A stretch of 64,000 bases of DNA from Fallopia convolvulus (GCA_964016875.1 OZ024720.1:23687742-23751741), one strand, 5' to 3'. Shown: positions 1-12,329, numbered from the stretch's first letter. Translations and numbers: made by a program. The notes: generated by a model not told the origin, from the letters alone.

Positions 1-74
1 ACAACGTTACGTACATTCTGTTCCTAGTGTTGTAAAAAAGTGTGACAATTGATGATTTGTATTCCGCTTTGCAG

Positions 75-787
75 ATTCGATGGACGCCGTGAAGTGTTGA
101 TATGCAGTTTGATGGCGCTTACCAAGTGTCTCGCTTTAGGGGCATTCTGGTACTTGGGCGCATACAGGAGGCGTACCATCCGGAGAGGACGTTGCGCTAG
201 CTTAGTCGCATCCAAACCATCCCTCCTCCACAACTGCAGCCTACGATTGTGACTTGGCATGCGGCCGTACAGAACCACCCATACGAGGTTTTGTATACTC
301 CGGAGGACCACTTCGCACATCGTATAGAGCACCTGATCCAGTTGGATGTGCGGCGGGCCGAGTATTCATGGCAGGTGGAGGAGGGCTACTTGACATTGTT
401 TAGGGCCCGATCTCACGTGTACGTGGATCTGACTTCAGCGCACCAGAATGACCCACTTCCTCCAATGCCTCACCCGATGCCGGCAGTTTCTGACAAGATG
501 GTAAGAACTTATTATTTTTTAGTTGTATGTTAAAGTTGTTATTTGAGTGCACAAAATAATATTACTTTGTTTTATTTGCGTAGAGGGTGCAGCACGCAGC
601 GGGATATGCCCGGAGCCAGCTACTACAGATGTCGCATGATTATCCAATTGTGTATAATCTTAGGCATATGCTCAATATCCTAGATTCTGACACACTGCCT
701 CCCCCACCCATGCCCACCCGAACCTGGCTCTTTTCGGATTCAGTGGAAGAGCGTGGCAGTGGCAGCGAAACCTCGCATGAGCGCTAG
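75..787 (+). pseudogene. Plant mobile domain (PMD) protein fragment, C-terminal part
   Basis: Two exons read in one frame. Exon 1 (75-500) starts after an AG acceptor at 73-74 and ends at a GTAAGA donor at 501; exon 2 (584-787) starts after a TTGCGTAG acceptor and ends at TAG. The translation carries the PMD-like run RIQTIPPPQ and the block HRIEHLIQLDVRR, followed by the proline-rich tail PPMPHPMPA. PMD proteins (MAIL/MAIN relatives) are common as transposon-borne, gag-like or host-captured genes in plants. The frame is broken by TGA at 90-92 and TAG at 198-200, both explicable as C-to-T changes of CGA and CAG. The 5' part lies outside the window. Family assignment is by motif memory; the broken state is seen directly. 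Confidence 0.6.
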
Positions 788-1160
788 ACTTAGATGTTTT
801 CATATTTGACATACATTACTACTTTATGTATATATTTTGGATGATTAGGATGATTTTGGATTGTTGATATGCTTTCACATAATTACTCTCTATTTTGGAT
901 GTTTTGGATGATTTTATTTACTACTTTATATATCTATGTATGTATGTATATGATTGCAATGGAGATGTTCGGATTTAAGATTTGACAGACAACATCGTTG
1001 TTTCCAAACGACCAACTTACAAATAACTTCATAAAATGTGACAAGCAACACTTGTTTCTAACTCGATGACGCTTACAAACAACTTACTGAAAAAACCAAA
1101 AAACAACAATAATTAAGAATACATGAATGCGATCTACTAGGATGAATTTACTAAACGACA
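788..1160. other. AT-rich non-coding stretch downstream of the PMD pseudogene
   Basis: The stretch contains repeated TTTTGGATGATT motifs and no supportable coding sequence. It may be the 3' UTR and downstream DNA of the PMD gene. Confidence 0.4.
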
Positions 1161-1163
1161 ACA

Positions 1164-1530
1164 TTAATTCTCAAGCAAAATATCATCAATCGCCCGAATC
1201 TCCGCACCTTCGAGCAAGCGAAGCTGCAAAGTCATTTCTTTGGCATAAATGTGATCTGTTATATCGTTGTCGTTCAAGAAAAAGCGGCAATATCCTGGTG
1301 GTGCTCCATAGCTAGATTGGCTCCAGGATATGATGATGTTTTTTATTGATGCTGATGGTAACACGGTCCATTCCGTTCTACTCTCGTAACCCCACGGACG
1401 TGCAGGATTGAGAAGTTGATGAAGGGTGGATCAATGGGGTAGGTTCGTGATGAACACACTTTCCTTTGAGCCATCGGCATGCCGAGTATGAAATTCTAGT
1501 TGCGGTCTGAGGTTTACGGTTGATAGAGAG
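1164..1530 (-). pseudogene. Unrecognised small ORF with one in-frame stop
   Basis: The minus strand reads through one frame from about 1530 to the TAA-type end at 1164, interrupted only by a TGA near 1428 that follows TNLPH. Downstream of that stop the frame continues with HQLLNPARPWGYESRTEW and then a block rich in Ile and Leu ending near AIDDILLEN. Continuity on both sides of the single stop suggests a decayed coding sequence rather than chance. I do not recognise the family. It lies between the PMD pseudogene and the MULE transposase and may belong to either element. Confidence 0.35.
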
Positions 1531-1649
1531 TGGAGCAACAATGGAGAAGGTTGAAGTCTCATTTTATGCTTGGAAATTGCTCGAAATTGTTGGTGTTCAT
1601 GCATAGGTGTTGTCATCAGAAAAGTTGATGATATACTATTATCATAAGC

Positions 1650-4600
1650 ATGCGCGAAAGGGGTAAAAATGGAATTACCCAGTTGGGGCGAAAGGGCGAG
1701 TAGATGTCGCGCAACGGGCCTTCGAGGCTCCGCGAAATGGGCCTTCGAAATCCGCGAAATACGCCTTTGAAGCTCCGCCAAACGGGCTCAAACATCGTAT
1801 TACCCATCTATTTCGGTCATTCAAACATCGTGTTACACGTCTTGCTCCATATATGTATTTAACATTATAAATTGATATAGTTGAAGAAGAGACGGTGCTC
1901 TTCGTCCCCTCTACGGGGGTTTTATTAAAAATAAGATAAATTGAGCTTAGTAGTCCTCAAATAGAGGAAACCTCGGCCCCTTACATCGAAACATCCTAAA
2001 AAAGTTCATAAATCCCCTAAAACAGGGCACACAATACATGAAATGTGATAACATGAAATGCGAATAAAGTACATATATCCCATAACAAGTCTCCTAACAA
2101 GACTGTCCTAAGCAAATGTCTCCGGATCCTGACCAATGTCCCTTCGGCAAGTCTACCAATGTTCAATCCTCGGGGTAGGAGCGTCGAGCCAATAGCCGGC
2201 ACTGGGGTCGTGACATTGATGCCATGCTCTAGGAGGTGGGGGTACCTGAAAAGAAATTCTATGTCACATATAATCAAGAACGATCTACAAAAAAAAAAAC
2301 TTCATAAAAAGTGATTAAAAATTTATCACCGATATGAAGTGGTCTTGTCGGCCAACATTGGCGATAGCAACGACTGGTGGCGGTATCCCATGTCCTTTAT
2401 TGTTCCCTAAAATCCGCAATGGTAAGCACATGTGGGAGTCTTGATCCCTCAATAAGAACACATGTGGCACTTGATAAAAAGTAGAAAACACAAGGCCGCT
2501 ACACGGCATTTCTAGGCAGTAGTTGTTCGAGCAAGGAGACTCCACATGGCTGATTTGCTCCAAGAACTCATCAAATGATGCAAGGCCCCAAGGAAACAAG
2601 ACCTCATAAGTATCTCTGTTCCACATCAATTCTGCCTGAAGCTCCCATCGAATACTGTAATACTCCTCTTGTGGCCTCCTCAATACGCAAGCAAGGGACC
2701 GGAAGCTACAATGACCGTCTCCCATCACGTCTCTAGCATCATCAATGAACGGAGATACAAAACTATCCACATTACCGATGCCAAAGTTAACCCCGCGCCA
2801 TTTGACGCTCGTCGAGGGGCCACAGTGGCTTCCATCGGCCGGTGTAGCGGTGCTAGGAGACGCGGCTGCAACCGAAGGCGTATCAACTCCAACTTCGATC
2901 CCTTTCTTATTCCTAGATCCTTTAGGTCGTCCGCGCAGTCGTGATGGAGTCGATGTATTTGCTTTGCTCTGACTATCGCTGTCTTTTCGTCTTTGTTGCT
3001 CTCTCTCGTACTCTTCCATCAAGTGCTCAAGATGTGTTTCTCCCAGGTGTTCGAATACTTGTTGGCTCCATCTGGCGTCTCATAAGGTATCAAATCAATA
3101 AGGTTTGTGTCTTCAGGATGCTTGGAATCTTTGAACGCTGATGTGATCTGCAAAAACTGGTCTCTAGGCATCTCACCGCTATTTCGTAGAGCCACCATTT
3201 CGTCCCATGATGCGTCTTGAATGGTCAAGGGTACGCAGGCAAGGGCAAGCTGATTGTCATCGCTGAGGCCATCCCATTCGATTTGTTGCCAAAAAGGATG
3301 CATCTCCTCGAGCTCGATGGGTACTTTACTTATGATAGCTTGTGCAACTCGATGCTTGCATGAAAGACCATGACATTCCCTCCAAAAGTAGTCGTGGTAC
3401 TCCATCTCGAGTGTAGCCTGCATCAATTCAGCAACCAATTCATAAAACATGTCTAACAACTAACCTAGGCATTGCCTTGAAACGTGTTCGCGTATATGAT
3501 AGAACAACGCTTTGAATGTTTTTGCAAGTAGTTTGTATTTTGTTGGTTTTTGTATTTTGGTTCTCTCAATTGCTGTCCACAAACTGTTGGTTTGTGATTC
3601 CATCTGGATGTGAATCCTTAGTATCACGGTGTTGAAGCCTCCTCGAGATGAATCCAATATCTTTTTCAGCACAACGTGCATACCTTCAACCCTAAAAAAC
3701 ACATGTCAAAGTTTAAATGTTTAACAAATACACTTTCTAATATTCAAACTGAAATGAAATGCTAAAAATGAAATTACCTATTGGCGGTTCTCGTCTAAAA
3801 GTCGAGGGTATGATCGGTCCAAGCACAAACTATGTTTTTCTTGTATGGATTAAGCCACACCTTCTCCACGTATGCAATAAGCGTCGGTCGCCAGCTTCTC
3901 TTCAATTGTACATACCTTTCTTCAAATGTCACCTCTGTGGCGATGAAAATAGCACCCAACATGCGTTTGCATACCAGTGTGACAACTCATGTTGATTTTC
4001 AGCTTTGGCAAACACCTTTAGGTCGTACGCCAGGATTTTGTGTCTGATGTGCACCCAACACAACAAATGATGTACTCTGCCCCCGAAAACTTGACTTATC
4101 GCCTTGATTAGAGCTTGCTCGCGATTTGTCATGATTTCATTGACTTGGACTCCAAGCTCGTCGTACACGCCTTTCAATTGACTTAACACCCACCTATAAC
4201 TACTGACATCCTCGTTTGACATAAATGCAAACCCGATGCTGAATGTATTTCCGGTGCAAGTGAAGCCAACCATCTCTAATAAAGGCATGTCGTACCTAGC
4301 AAAACAAGTTGTTTTAAACATTTATACTGGAAAAATACTAATCAAGTTGATTACACCCTAAAATAACATACCTATTGGTATTGTATGTGGAGTCCATAAT
4401 GATGACATATGGAAACATCAGCATGCGCAGACTCGTAGGGTGCACAAAAAATAAGGCATTCATAACATCAGAACCTCTTACCAGTCTTGGATGGGCAATG
4501 TACATCGGTCTTTCAAGAACTTTAAAGACCATTGTGTCAATGTCAGTTCTCCACAATCCTCAAGCATTAACTTCTCCCTCATATTGTAGATTTGTCTAAT

Positions 4601-5110
4601 TGAGGTCACATTTCCTAGGTACCTTGACCTCAACTCTTGAAGTACCATCTTCGGGGTGGCTAGATATAGGAACTTCTGTTTCACAAACTCCTTCTGCTCA
4701 GATGTCAATCGGCCCACATATGGATGAGCTAACAAACTAGTGGGGAGACGATGATTTTGTTGTCCGGTACACCTTCCTCATCCTCGCCTATGAAACTATC
4801 GATTGACGACGAATCTTCCTTCTCGGGATGATAATCACTAGAAGACGTATTTTCTTCTCCCGACGACATTTTTAAGCAATGATGTGGAATGAAGGTTTGC
4901 CAAATATGAGAATTGAAATAGGTATTTATAGGGAAAAATTCGACCGCTTTTTTTTACTGTTTCAGGTCCGCGCAACGAGGCCTCACGCAAGTCCAACGAC
5001 ACTTTTGCAAAAGTGTCATTGAACTGCGCGCAACAGCGTTGCGCGGCTCCCTGCGCCGCCACTCCCCCGAAACCCTCGATTTCTTAAATCTCGGTTTTAC
5101 CCTTCCGCGC
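1650..5110 (-). mobile_element. Mutator-like element MULE-1 (approximate limits)
   Basis: The element contains the decayed transposase-OTU gene at 2006-4869. Weak inverted similarity links the left side (GCGCGAAAGGGGTAAAA near 1650) to the reverse complement of the right side (GCGCGGAAGGGTAAAAC near 5085), and both flanks are rich in GCGCAAC and CCGCG motifs. I could not identify a target-site duplication, so the ends are approximate. A related copy lies at 58.7-63.5 kb. Confidence 0.45.
2006..4869 (-). pseudogene. MULE transposase fused to OTU cysteine-protease domain (decayed)
   Basis: The coding sense is minus. It starts with an acidic Ser/Glu-rich leader at ATG 4869, then the transposase N-terminal region (LPTSLLAHPYVGRLTSEQ), the first DDE block (VIIMDSTYNTNR), an intron at about 4294-4372 with GTATGT donor, and the central block with CWVH. 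Further downstream are VEGMHVVLKKIL, an AT-hook-like RGRPKGSRNKKG near 2900, and an OTU domain with the nucleophile motif GDGHCSFRSLA and terminal His in DHFIS. An intron at 2246-2329 leads to a last exon rich in proline. OTU proteases cleave ubiquitin-type conjugates; in MULEs the role is unknown. Breaks: stops near 3810, 3459 and 3018, a frameshift near 3930, and two stops in the last exon. The second catalytic block reads TNRE where TDRE is expected. The FAR1-like segment found in the copy near 62.5 kb is missing. Confidence 0.75.
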
Positions 5111-5737
5111 AACACCGGTTCGCGCGCATCCCCATTGTGCGGATTTCTGTGTGTGCATAGTGTATAAATCAATTGCCAATATATTTTGATAAATAATTTG
5201 AAAGTGGACCTCATAATATTGTTCCTGCCCTCCTCCTTCTGATATGCTTTTGGATCACTTCCAACTTGTTCCAAGGTCTATAAATGAAACCACCATATCC
5301 ATTACTACTCTTAAATTTTTGTGAATATATGAAAGAAAATGCCAAGATTTTCTTGGACCATTTATCCAATTTGCATTAGTGTAAAGCTGGCCTCTGTACA
5401 CCCTTTTTATTAAAAGAAAAATGGAGAAATTGTTGTTGATTTTTGACAAGCTTGCATTTGGAATCGTTTATTTATATGATGCTTTGGATTGTAAAAATTT
5501 GTGTTTTTCCCTGTATTATAAATGTATAAAGGCCCACTCACACAATTTTCTTTTCTCCCCTTTTTGAATGGAAGGAATCCGGTTGCAATTAGTATTCATC
5601 TCTTGCATGTTGAAATTGTCAAGTGGCCTTGTGTTGATCCTTTCACATATCATGTTGATTAGAAAAGGAAACAAATTAGATAATTACATAGTATCTCTCT
5701 CATAATATATACGCATAATTTTCTCGAGGTTGATTCA
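5111..5737. other. AT-rich intergenic stretch, nothing identified
   Basis: No coding sequence, RNA gene or repeat boundary could be supported here. Confidence 0.4.
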
Positions 5738-6868
5738 CATGAAAATAGGGTTTATCATGAAAACTAAGAATAAATGAGGACCCTTGGATTTGAGAAATAG
5801 ATGGCTACGATTAGAAGAGATCGGGGCAAAATGGTAATTTTGATAAAAAAAATAAAAAAATAAAAAAATAAAAAAAATAAAAAAATAATTTTTTTTAAAT
5901 TTTCTTAGTTTCGCTTGTTTTTGCCAAAAACATTAAATTTGATTTTTTACGTTACATTCACATATTTTATGCATATGTTCACACTATTATAAAACATGTT
6001 CATATATTATCACATTTTTCAATTAAGAGATTTTATAATACGTTCACGTATATTACAAGTGTGTTCATATATTAATACTATTTGTTCATGTTTTATGGTC
6101 ATGTGTTCATGTTCGATTAAATCATAATACAAGCGTTAAACGACTTAAAAAATTTTGACAAAATAATTAAAAAAAAAATTATTTTTTTATTTTTATTTTT
6201 TTTCGCTTATTTTTGCCAAAAACACGACGGTTGAGATTTTACGTTTTGTTCACATATTTTATACACATGTTCACATTTTTACAAGGGCTGTTCACATATA
6301 ACCGCATTTTAACTTCATAAAATTTAGTATACGTTCACATATAATATGGATACGTTCACATATTAGTAATGCATGTTCATGTTTTATGGTTTTATGTTCA
6401 TACTCGATTTACATCATTCTACATACGTAAAAAGACTTAAAAAAATAAAGTAAGAAAATAAAAAAAAAATATTTTTTAATTTTGTACTTTTTTGCTTATT
6501 TTTGCCAAAAACACGACGGTTGACATTTTACGTTCTGTTCACATATTTTATACACATGTTCACATTTTTACAAGGGCTGTTCACATATAATCGCATTTTA
6601 ACTTCAGAAAATTTAGTATACGTTCACATATAATATAGATACGTTCACATATTAGTATTGCATGTTCACGTTTTATGGCTTTATGTTCATACTCGATTTA
6701 CATCATTCTACATACGTAAAAAGACTTAAAAAATAAATAAAATAAATTTTTTTAAAATTTTTTAATTTTTTTATTATTTTTTTCATCGGATGGCCTAGAT
6801 TCATTTCTAGTGTTTCAATCGGATGGTCCAAATTTGTTCTTAGTTTTCATGATAAGCCCCATTTTCAT
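5738..6868. mobile_element. Long-inverted-repeat (fold-back) element with three GTTCA-rich internal units
   Basis: The ends are inverted copies: left ATGAAAATAGGGTTTATCAT matches the reverse complement of the right end near 6850, and the similarity continues about 45 bp. TTGATTCA flanks both sides (5730-5737 and 6869-6876), and a ninth base differs (C or A), so the duplication is 8 or 9 bp. Inside, units of about 290 bp start at TTGCCAAAAAC near 5921, 6213 and 6502. Each is full of GTTCACATA and GTTCATG motifs. There is no transposase. A 9-bp duplication would suit a Mutator-type MITE, 8 bp a hAT type. Confidence 0.7.
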
Positions 6869-6917
6869 TTGATTCAATCTCTAATTTTCTCATACAATAT
6901 ATGCATAACCGATTACT

Positions 6918-6995
6918 CCTTCCGTTTCAAAATATAAGGGACATTTCCTTTATAATTTACAAAGAAATGATCCTTATATTTTGGGACAGAGAATA
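6918..6995. mobile_element. Stowaway-like MITE remnant (about 78 bp)
   Basis: It begins ACTCCTTCCGTTTCAAAATA and ends with the inverted TATTTTGGGACAGAGA, the usual CTCCCTCCGT-type termini of plant Tc1/mariner MITEs. It is shorter than full elements and its right tip is degenerate. Confidence 0.5.
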
Positions 6996-7008
6996 GACAA
7001 TAAAGTAT

Positions 7009-8930
7009 CACTACTACACAAGTGGTATTTTATCCCTGGCGTTTTTTCAAATACATCCCTAATATAGGCTAAAACAAGTCAGGGATAAATGCTGAGGGTA
7101 TAATAGACCTAATATCCCTGATGTAAAAAACAAGCCAGGGATATTAGACCCGCTTCCTCTAATGAAAGGCCCAACCTAATATCCCTGATATATGCAAACA
7201 CGCCAGGGATATTAGAGTTGTTTCATCTTATAAAAAAATGCTCTAATATCCCGGGTATAAAAATTCACGTCCGGAATATTAGTTTTTTTTTTTTTTAAAA
7301 TACAGCATTAATTTTCTACATATAGTAAGGAAATACTACATTTTGTTTCTCATATGTATTATACAACAAATCTAAAGTCCACAGCAATCTTTACACCATA
7401 AATGATCAAGGTCTAATGCTTCATTATTTTCGCTACAGAAGTAACATTTGGTGCATCCTCTTCCTTCAGTGTATTCTCATGTTCATTAATAGGATAACCC
7501 TCCTTAGCCTGCCACCAGAAAATTCAAAACCAATTACGTACTCCTATTAGATTGTGCAATATCTTCTGATTTTTCTTTCACACCAACAAATAGAGCAGCA
7601 AAGTCCCCTAAAAGAAAATTTATCATCAGATATCTAATTTCAAGAAACAACGAGCTCGTGAAATCTTGTGCACAACCACTAATAACAAGGGATATTAATA
7701 ACAATCATATAGGTGAATTCGAATTCTTTCTCCCGAGTAATAAAAACAATCAGAAATATCTTGTATCCAAGTAAATCTCAATGTAAATTAATAACGATGG
7801 CAAATGCATGTAAATGGGTAACCATGGCAAATGCATGTATAAATGGGTAATTATGGAAAATGCATACTAAGAATCCACCAGCCTACCTGAAAATATGACT
7901 ACTCAAACACAATACTAGTAACTCTTCAACCTGAGCCATTGAACACCAAATCTATTGTACTATCTAAAACTCATTCATCATTTAGTAGCATTCATCTTAC
8001 ACAGGTACAGTGACCATGACATTGAGAGATAAGATAACACACTCAGTGGACACTAAGCATATGGATAGTAGTTAATAAAATCAAAGAATGTAAGCAAGCA
8101 ATCAAATCATTGTGCTTATTAAACTATATTGGTACGAAATACGAAAGAGTGTATATGTTTCGTGCACTGAAAGCAATTTCTAAACCTTATTTCCAACCCT
8201 CATTGATCAAGATCTTTACCCTTGTACCAGGATAACATGTAATGACACAAGGAAAAAAATAAACTCATAGATAATATAACCATGTTTGAAAACACTTCCC
8301 TTCTGTTAATACATTCTTTATGCTAAAGTATAATGGATATCACAACGACATTAAATCCGATCTTATAATGACCTAACTATTGAGAAGTGCAACAAGATAT
8401 TGTATCCTAAATTAACAGCATCAAGGTCTAAACACATTAATTGCTAAGATAGTTAATCCAACAACTGGAGACACCTAATTGCAAAGATGATTAAACCAAC
8501 AGCTGGAGACACATCCTGATTGCTAAGGCATTTACACACAAAATAAATCAAGCACACTAGTTGAGTACACGCAATTACCTGCAACAAAGGAAGAACGCTA
8601 CAAAGCCTGATTTTAACTCGAGCTCCATATATGAACATCAAAACTTCTAATAATGTGTTCAGGTTCCACCTTATACCAACACATTGATTTGATGACTCAC
8701 TGCAAGAAACCAAAACCTAAATCTGAACCAATCACCGATAAAAATAGAAAACAGATATCAACCAGTAATTAGGGTTACCTAAAGCTTCCACTCAGCAGAT
8801 TACGAAAATAGGAAGATTGTTCAAGAAGCCTAAATTTAATCAAACAAAAAGCAATTAATATCAATGATTTATCCAATCAAAACACCCGTGATATTATGCC
8901 CAGAGATAAAATGCTATTTTTGTAGTAGTG
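7009..8930. mobile_element. Non-autonomous CACTA (En/Spm-type) element
   Basis: Left end CACTACTACACAAGTGGTAT and the reverse complement of the right end CACTACTACAAAAATAGCAT form the terminal inverted repeats, and both then read into ATTTTATCYCTGG. The 3-bp target duplication TAT is at 7006-7008 and 8931-8933. The left subterminal region (7030-7260) carries repeated TATCCCTG / CAGGGATATTAG motifs in both orientations, as expected of TNPA-type binding arrays. No transposase is present in the 1.9 kb; the interior is AT-rich. Confidence 0.8.
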
Positions 8931-9024
8931 TATATACATATAATTTATCCAATCAAGTAAAATATCAATGATTTATTTGGTTTTAATTAATGTACAACTC
9001 ATTTGTTCATTAATTGATGATGGA

Positions 9025-9570
9025 AGTATGTGAGCCAGTAGGTAGGTAAACTAGGGACGTGTTGATACAGATGCACATATTCGACATGTCTAGCACATAA
9101 GTCCACGTGGTTCCATCCTAAAAGGCTAAAACTAATTGAAAATAGGAGTAACTCATGTACTTAATTATATGACAGAAAATTTATATACTTAATTATTTTA
9201 AATGTGGGATAGGTTCTATTCCCAACACCCCCCTCAAGTGCAATTAGGAAAGTCAGTTGACACTTGGACATCGATAGGTTAAGGTGCAACTAGGAAGGGC
9301 AGATGACACTCGGTAGATTAAGTAAGATAGATAACTGACAAGTAGCAAAACCAAACCCAAGGTAAATGATGGGTCCTGAACCGATAGGTAGGTAAACTGG
9401 GAACATGTCGATACGAGCACACATGCTCGACATGCATTGCACATAAGCCCATGGGGTTCCATCCTAAAACCAATTAACAATAAGAAGAGTAACTTATGTA
9501 TTTATATGATAGACGATTAATATTCATATTTCAAATGTTGAATAGATTTTATTCCCAATAATTGACCATC
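9025..9570 (-). repeat. Pair of about 200-bp direct repeats, LTR-like
   Basis: Copies at about 9028-9230 and 9375-9572 share GGTAGGTAAACT, GCACATAAG and GGTTCCATCCTAAAA and end with TTCTATTCCCAA-type sequence. On the minus strand each begins TGTTGGGAATA or a close variant, a common start of plant LTRs, followed in one copy by CCCACATT. Only about 145 bp separates the copies. This resembles a TRIM or solo-LTR remnant; no primer-binding site was identified. Confidence 0.35.
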
Positions 9571-9572
9571 TG

Positions 9573-10610
9573 TAGTGTTACTATCTCTATATTGATTGCA
9601 TTACCAATCAAATTCTCTTAGAGAACTATACGTCTTTGATTGTGCATCTATCTTTAAAAAAATTTGCAAGATCCAAATGGATAATTTTTGGCAGGGTATA
9701 TGCAATCAATTGATGGAGACTTAGGAAGTGGTAATGTGTAGGACCTAGAACATGCACAATTGTGCCGTATAAAAACATTGTATGAATGCATGCATGTAAG
9801 TTATAACTAAGCCGTGCATTTTGCCGACATTTCATGTGCTCTTAGCTTTACTAATGCCCTCGAGTGTTTTCTATAATAAAAGAAATTAGAGAGGCCATTC
9901 CTAATGAAAATTGGGTCGTTTTGGTCTCTTACAACATATTTATAGATGAGGTCTTAATTAAAAATTCATGTCAGTTGTATTCAGAGTAGATAAATTTATC
10001 GAAGCAATCATGTAATTAAATCCTCCAAAATATTACCCCCAAGTTGAAATGGCTATAGCTTGTTTATGCTAACCGACACGATTTGTCCCAACTATTTGAT
10101 TGGACAACGTGTAAAAATATATCAAATCATTTTTATTTTTTATTTTCAGAAAATTACCCTAAAAAAGCTAAAATTCACTTTTTTAATTCTAAATTGTCAA
10201 AAAACTAAATATTTTTATCTAAATATGATTCCTCTATCTTCTAAGTCTTTGTTTCTAGGAGGCGGTCGAGCACTCTCTTCACTCCTCGTCCCATCGATTT
10301 GTCATCGCCACTCTGGGGAGTCAAAATGTATACACCATTGCCTCAAACGAAGTCGGGAGGGTGTGCTGCAAACGAAGTCGGGAGGGTCTGAAACAACCCG
10401 CGGGGTTTGCTGCAAAATAATGTCCGAAACCAACCAAAGGTAAGATGGAAAACAAAGTGCAAGGCGAGAGGAAAGTAGGAAAAACAAGGGCAAGAGGGAG
10501 AGAAGGAAAAACATGGCGCAACCTCACCTACTTGGCAACTAACTCTCCTCTACCATGATCCTCTCCCTCCATTACTCTCTACACAAGACTAAGTTTGTTG
10601 AAATAGCCAC
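9573..10610. other. Intergenic stretch without a supportable gene
   Basis: AT-rich to about 10,240, then a more GC-balanced part at 10,240-10,560 with CT/GA-rich tracts and two GAAGTCGGGAGGGT copies near 10,350 and 10,374. No conserved domain is visible. Confidence 0.4.
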
Positions 10611-10611
10611 A

Positions 10612-10935
10612 TTGGTGAGGTCCTACTTTATAACATCCTTCTAACTCTTCTTTGGTCTGCCCTTGTCCCTACGTATAGTGCCAGTATCAAAAAATTTGCT
10701 CCTCCATATTGAGATATCTAGTGGCCTCCTCTGAAGGTGTCCAAACAAATCAGAGTCTTGATTCACATAACTTTTCTTCTATACTGGACACTCCCACCTT
10801 GTCACTAATAACTTCATTTATAATCTTGTTAATCTCGTGTAGCCACATATCAACCTCAGCATCCGCATTTCAGCTACTCTCAACTTGCGGTCTTGCGGGT
10901 TGATCGGCCATCACTCTTCCTCATACAACATGGTT
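10612..10935 (-). pseudogene. 3' end of RTE-type non-LTR retrotransposon (LINE) reverse-transcriptase ORF
   Basis: The minus-strand translation, allowing stops, contains KLRVAEMRMLR, ICGYTR, FGHLQRRPLD and RRDKGRPKKS in order. These blocks are typical of the C-terminal end of plant RTE/L1-like ORF2 proteins. Several stops and frame changes show it is dead, and the 5' part is absent; it is cut off at about 10,935 by GC-rich repeat sequence. Confidence 0.7.
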
Positions 10936-11905
10936 GATCTAACTACCGGTGGCGGAGGGAGGGGGCGGCCGCCCCCACCGGCCGCCGGAATAGTAGGACT
11001 TCTCAATGGGCCGTCGCGTGGTGGGAGCGAGGCGGGGGCGGAAAAGCAAGGATGCGCCCCGGGCTAATTGAAGTATCGGATGGAGGAAGCTGGAGAATTA
11101 GATGTCGACGGCGCTCGAAATCTCGGACTATACATGTCGGGGTTAATTTGTAACGTGTATTTGGAGGATTGAAGAAGAATGACTGAATGGATATTTTTAT
11201 AAGTTGGGCTTTTACTTATTTTGGGCCTGCTGTAATGAATTTTGGCTTAAATAAAAACAAACACTAGCCTGTACTACATCAGCACCATGTGAAATCATAG
11301 TAATTTTGCCAATTAACTAAGTTTTTAATTCGATCAGAAAAAACTAATTATTTAATTTTGAACTTATTTCCTAGATAATTACTAATTAGTTTTTTAATCT
11401 TAGGTTTTCTTTTCAAATTTGAACTATTATAATTTATGGATTTGAGGCGTGATTTGTAAATTTAATTTTTCAATGGTGGCAATATTAATGCATCTTCAAT
11501 TGTGGGTTTTTTTAGGAATTTATTGTTTATATATATTTGACAATTGTAATTATTATGTTTTGAATTTTTATTTATTTATAATTTTAAAGTGATAGGTCAT
11601 TAACTTATTATTGATCAAATTACAATTGAGAGGTACTTTATAAAAGGTTAAAATTTTTACTTGATTCATATGGTGTTTATTGATCACTACAATCTTTGAA
11701 TGTGAATATTTCGAATTAAAAATTACTCCAATGAAGTTGATATTGTAACTTAATTTATATATTTTTATGTTAAACTATCTTGAATTTGGAATTTATATAA
11801 ATTATACATATCGATATGTTAAAGTAGTTTCATTTTTTCAAGGTTTGGTATGCAAGGTCCGCCCCCTTCCGAAGGATCCTGGCTCCACCACTGCTACTGC
11901 TCTAT
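10936..11905. mobile_element. Possible non-autonomous repeat element with GGTGGCGGAG-type ends
   Basis: The left boundary (GGTGGCGGAGGGAGGG near 10,948) is inverted relative to GGATCCTGGCTCCACCACTG near 11,876. Such GGCGGAGCC-type ends are frequent in dicot interspersed repeats. The interior is AT-rich with no coding sequence. The class is uncertain. Confidence 0.3.
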
Positions 11906-12329
11906 CGGGTTTCAATCCAACGGGTTTTAGGTTCCAACCCAACAAGTTTCGGTTCTATCGGATTCGGTTCATTTCGGATTTCGGTTCAAATTTCGGGACT
12001 TGACCTAAAATTATCGGGCAGTTCGAATCGAGTTTACAGGTTAGTTCAGCTTTTGACCACTCTAATAGCTATGGTTTCATAACCTAATAATATTAATCGA
12101 TCGTGTCCACCGTAAATATGGTTCAAGTTCATGATCTCGATCATACGGAGTACGGAGTACTTGTTTAGTCGTCTTGATCGATTATGAATTCTCTTTGGGC
12201 TCCCCGAGTGAGGTGAATTATTACTTGGTAAAGAGAAAGTTGAACAAAAGTGTAAACTGTCATTTCCAATAAATGAAAGTAGGCATGCATCATTCGAGAT
12301 CGAGAGAGAATGGAGTTAGAATTCACATG

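Noticed and set aside
10060..10443. 127-codon plus-strand open frame
   Set aside because: Low-complexity composition with no domain or splice support.
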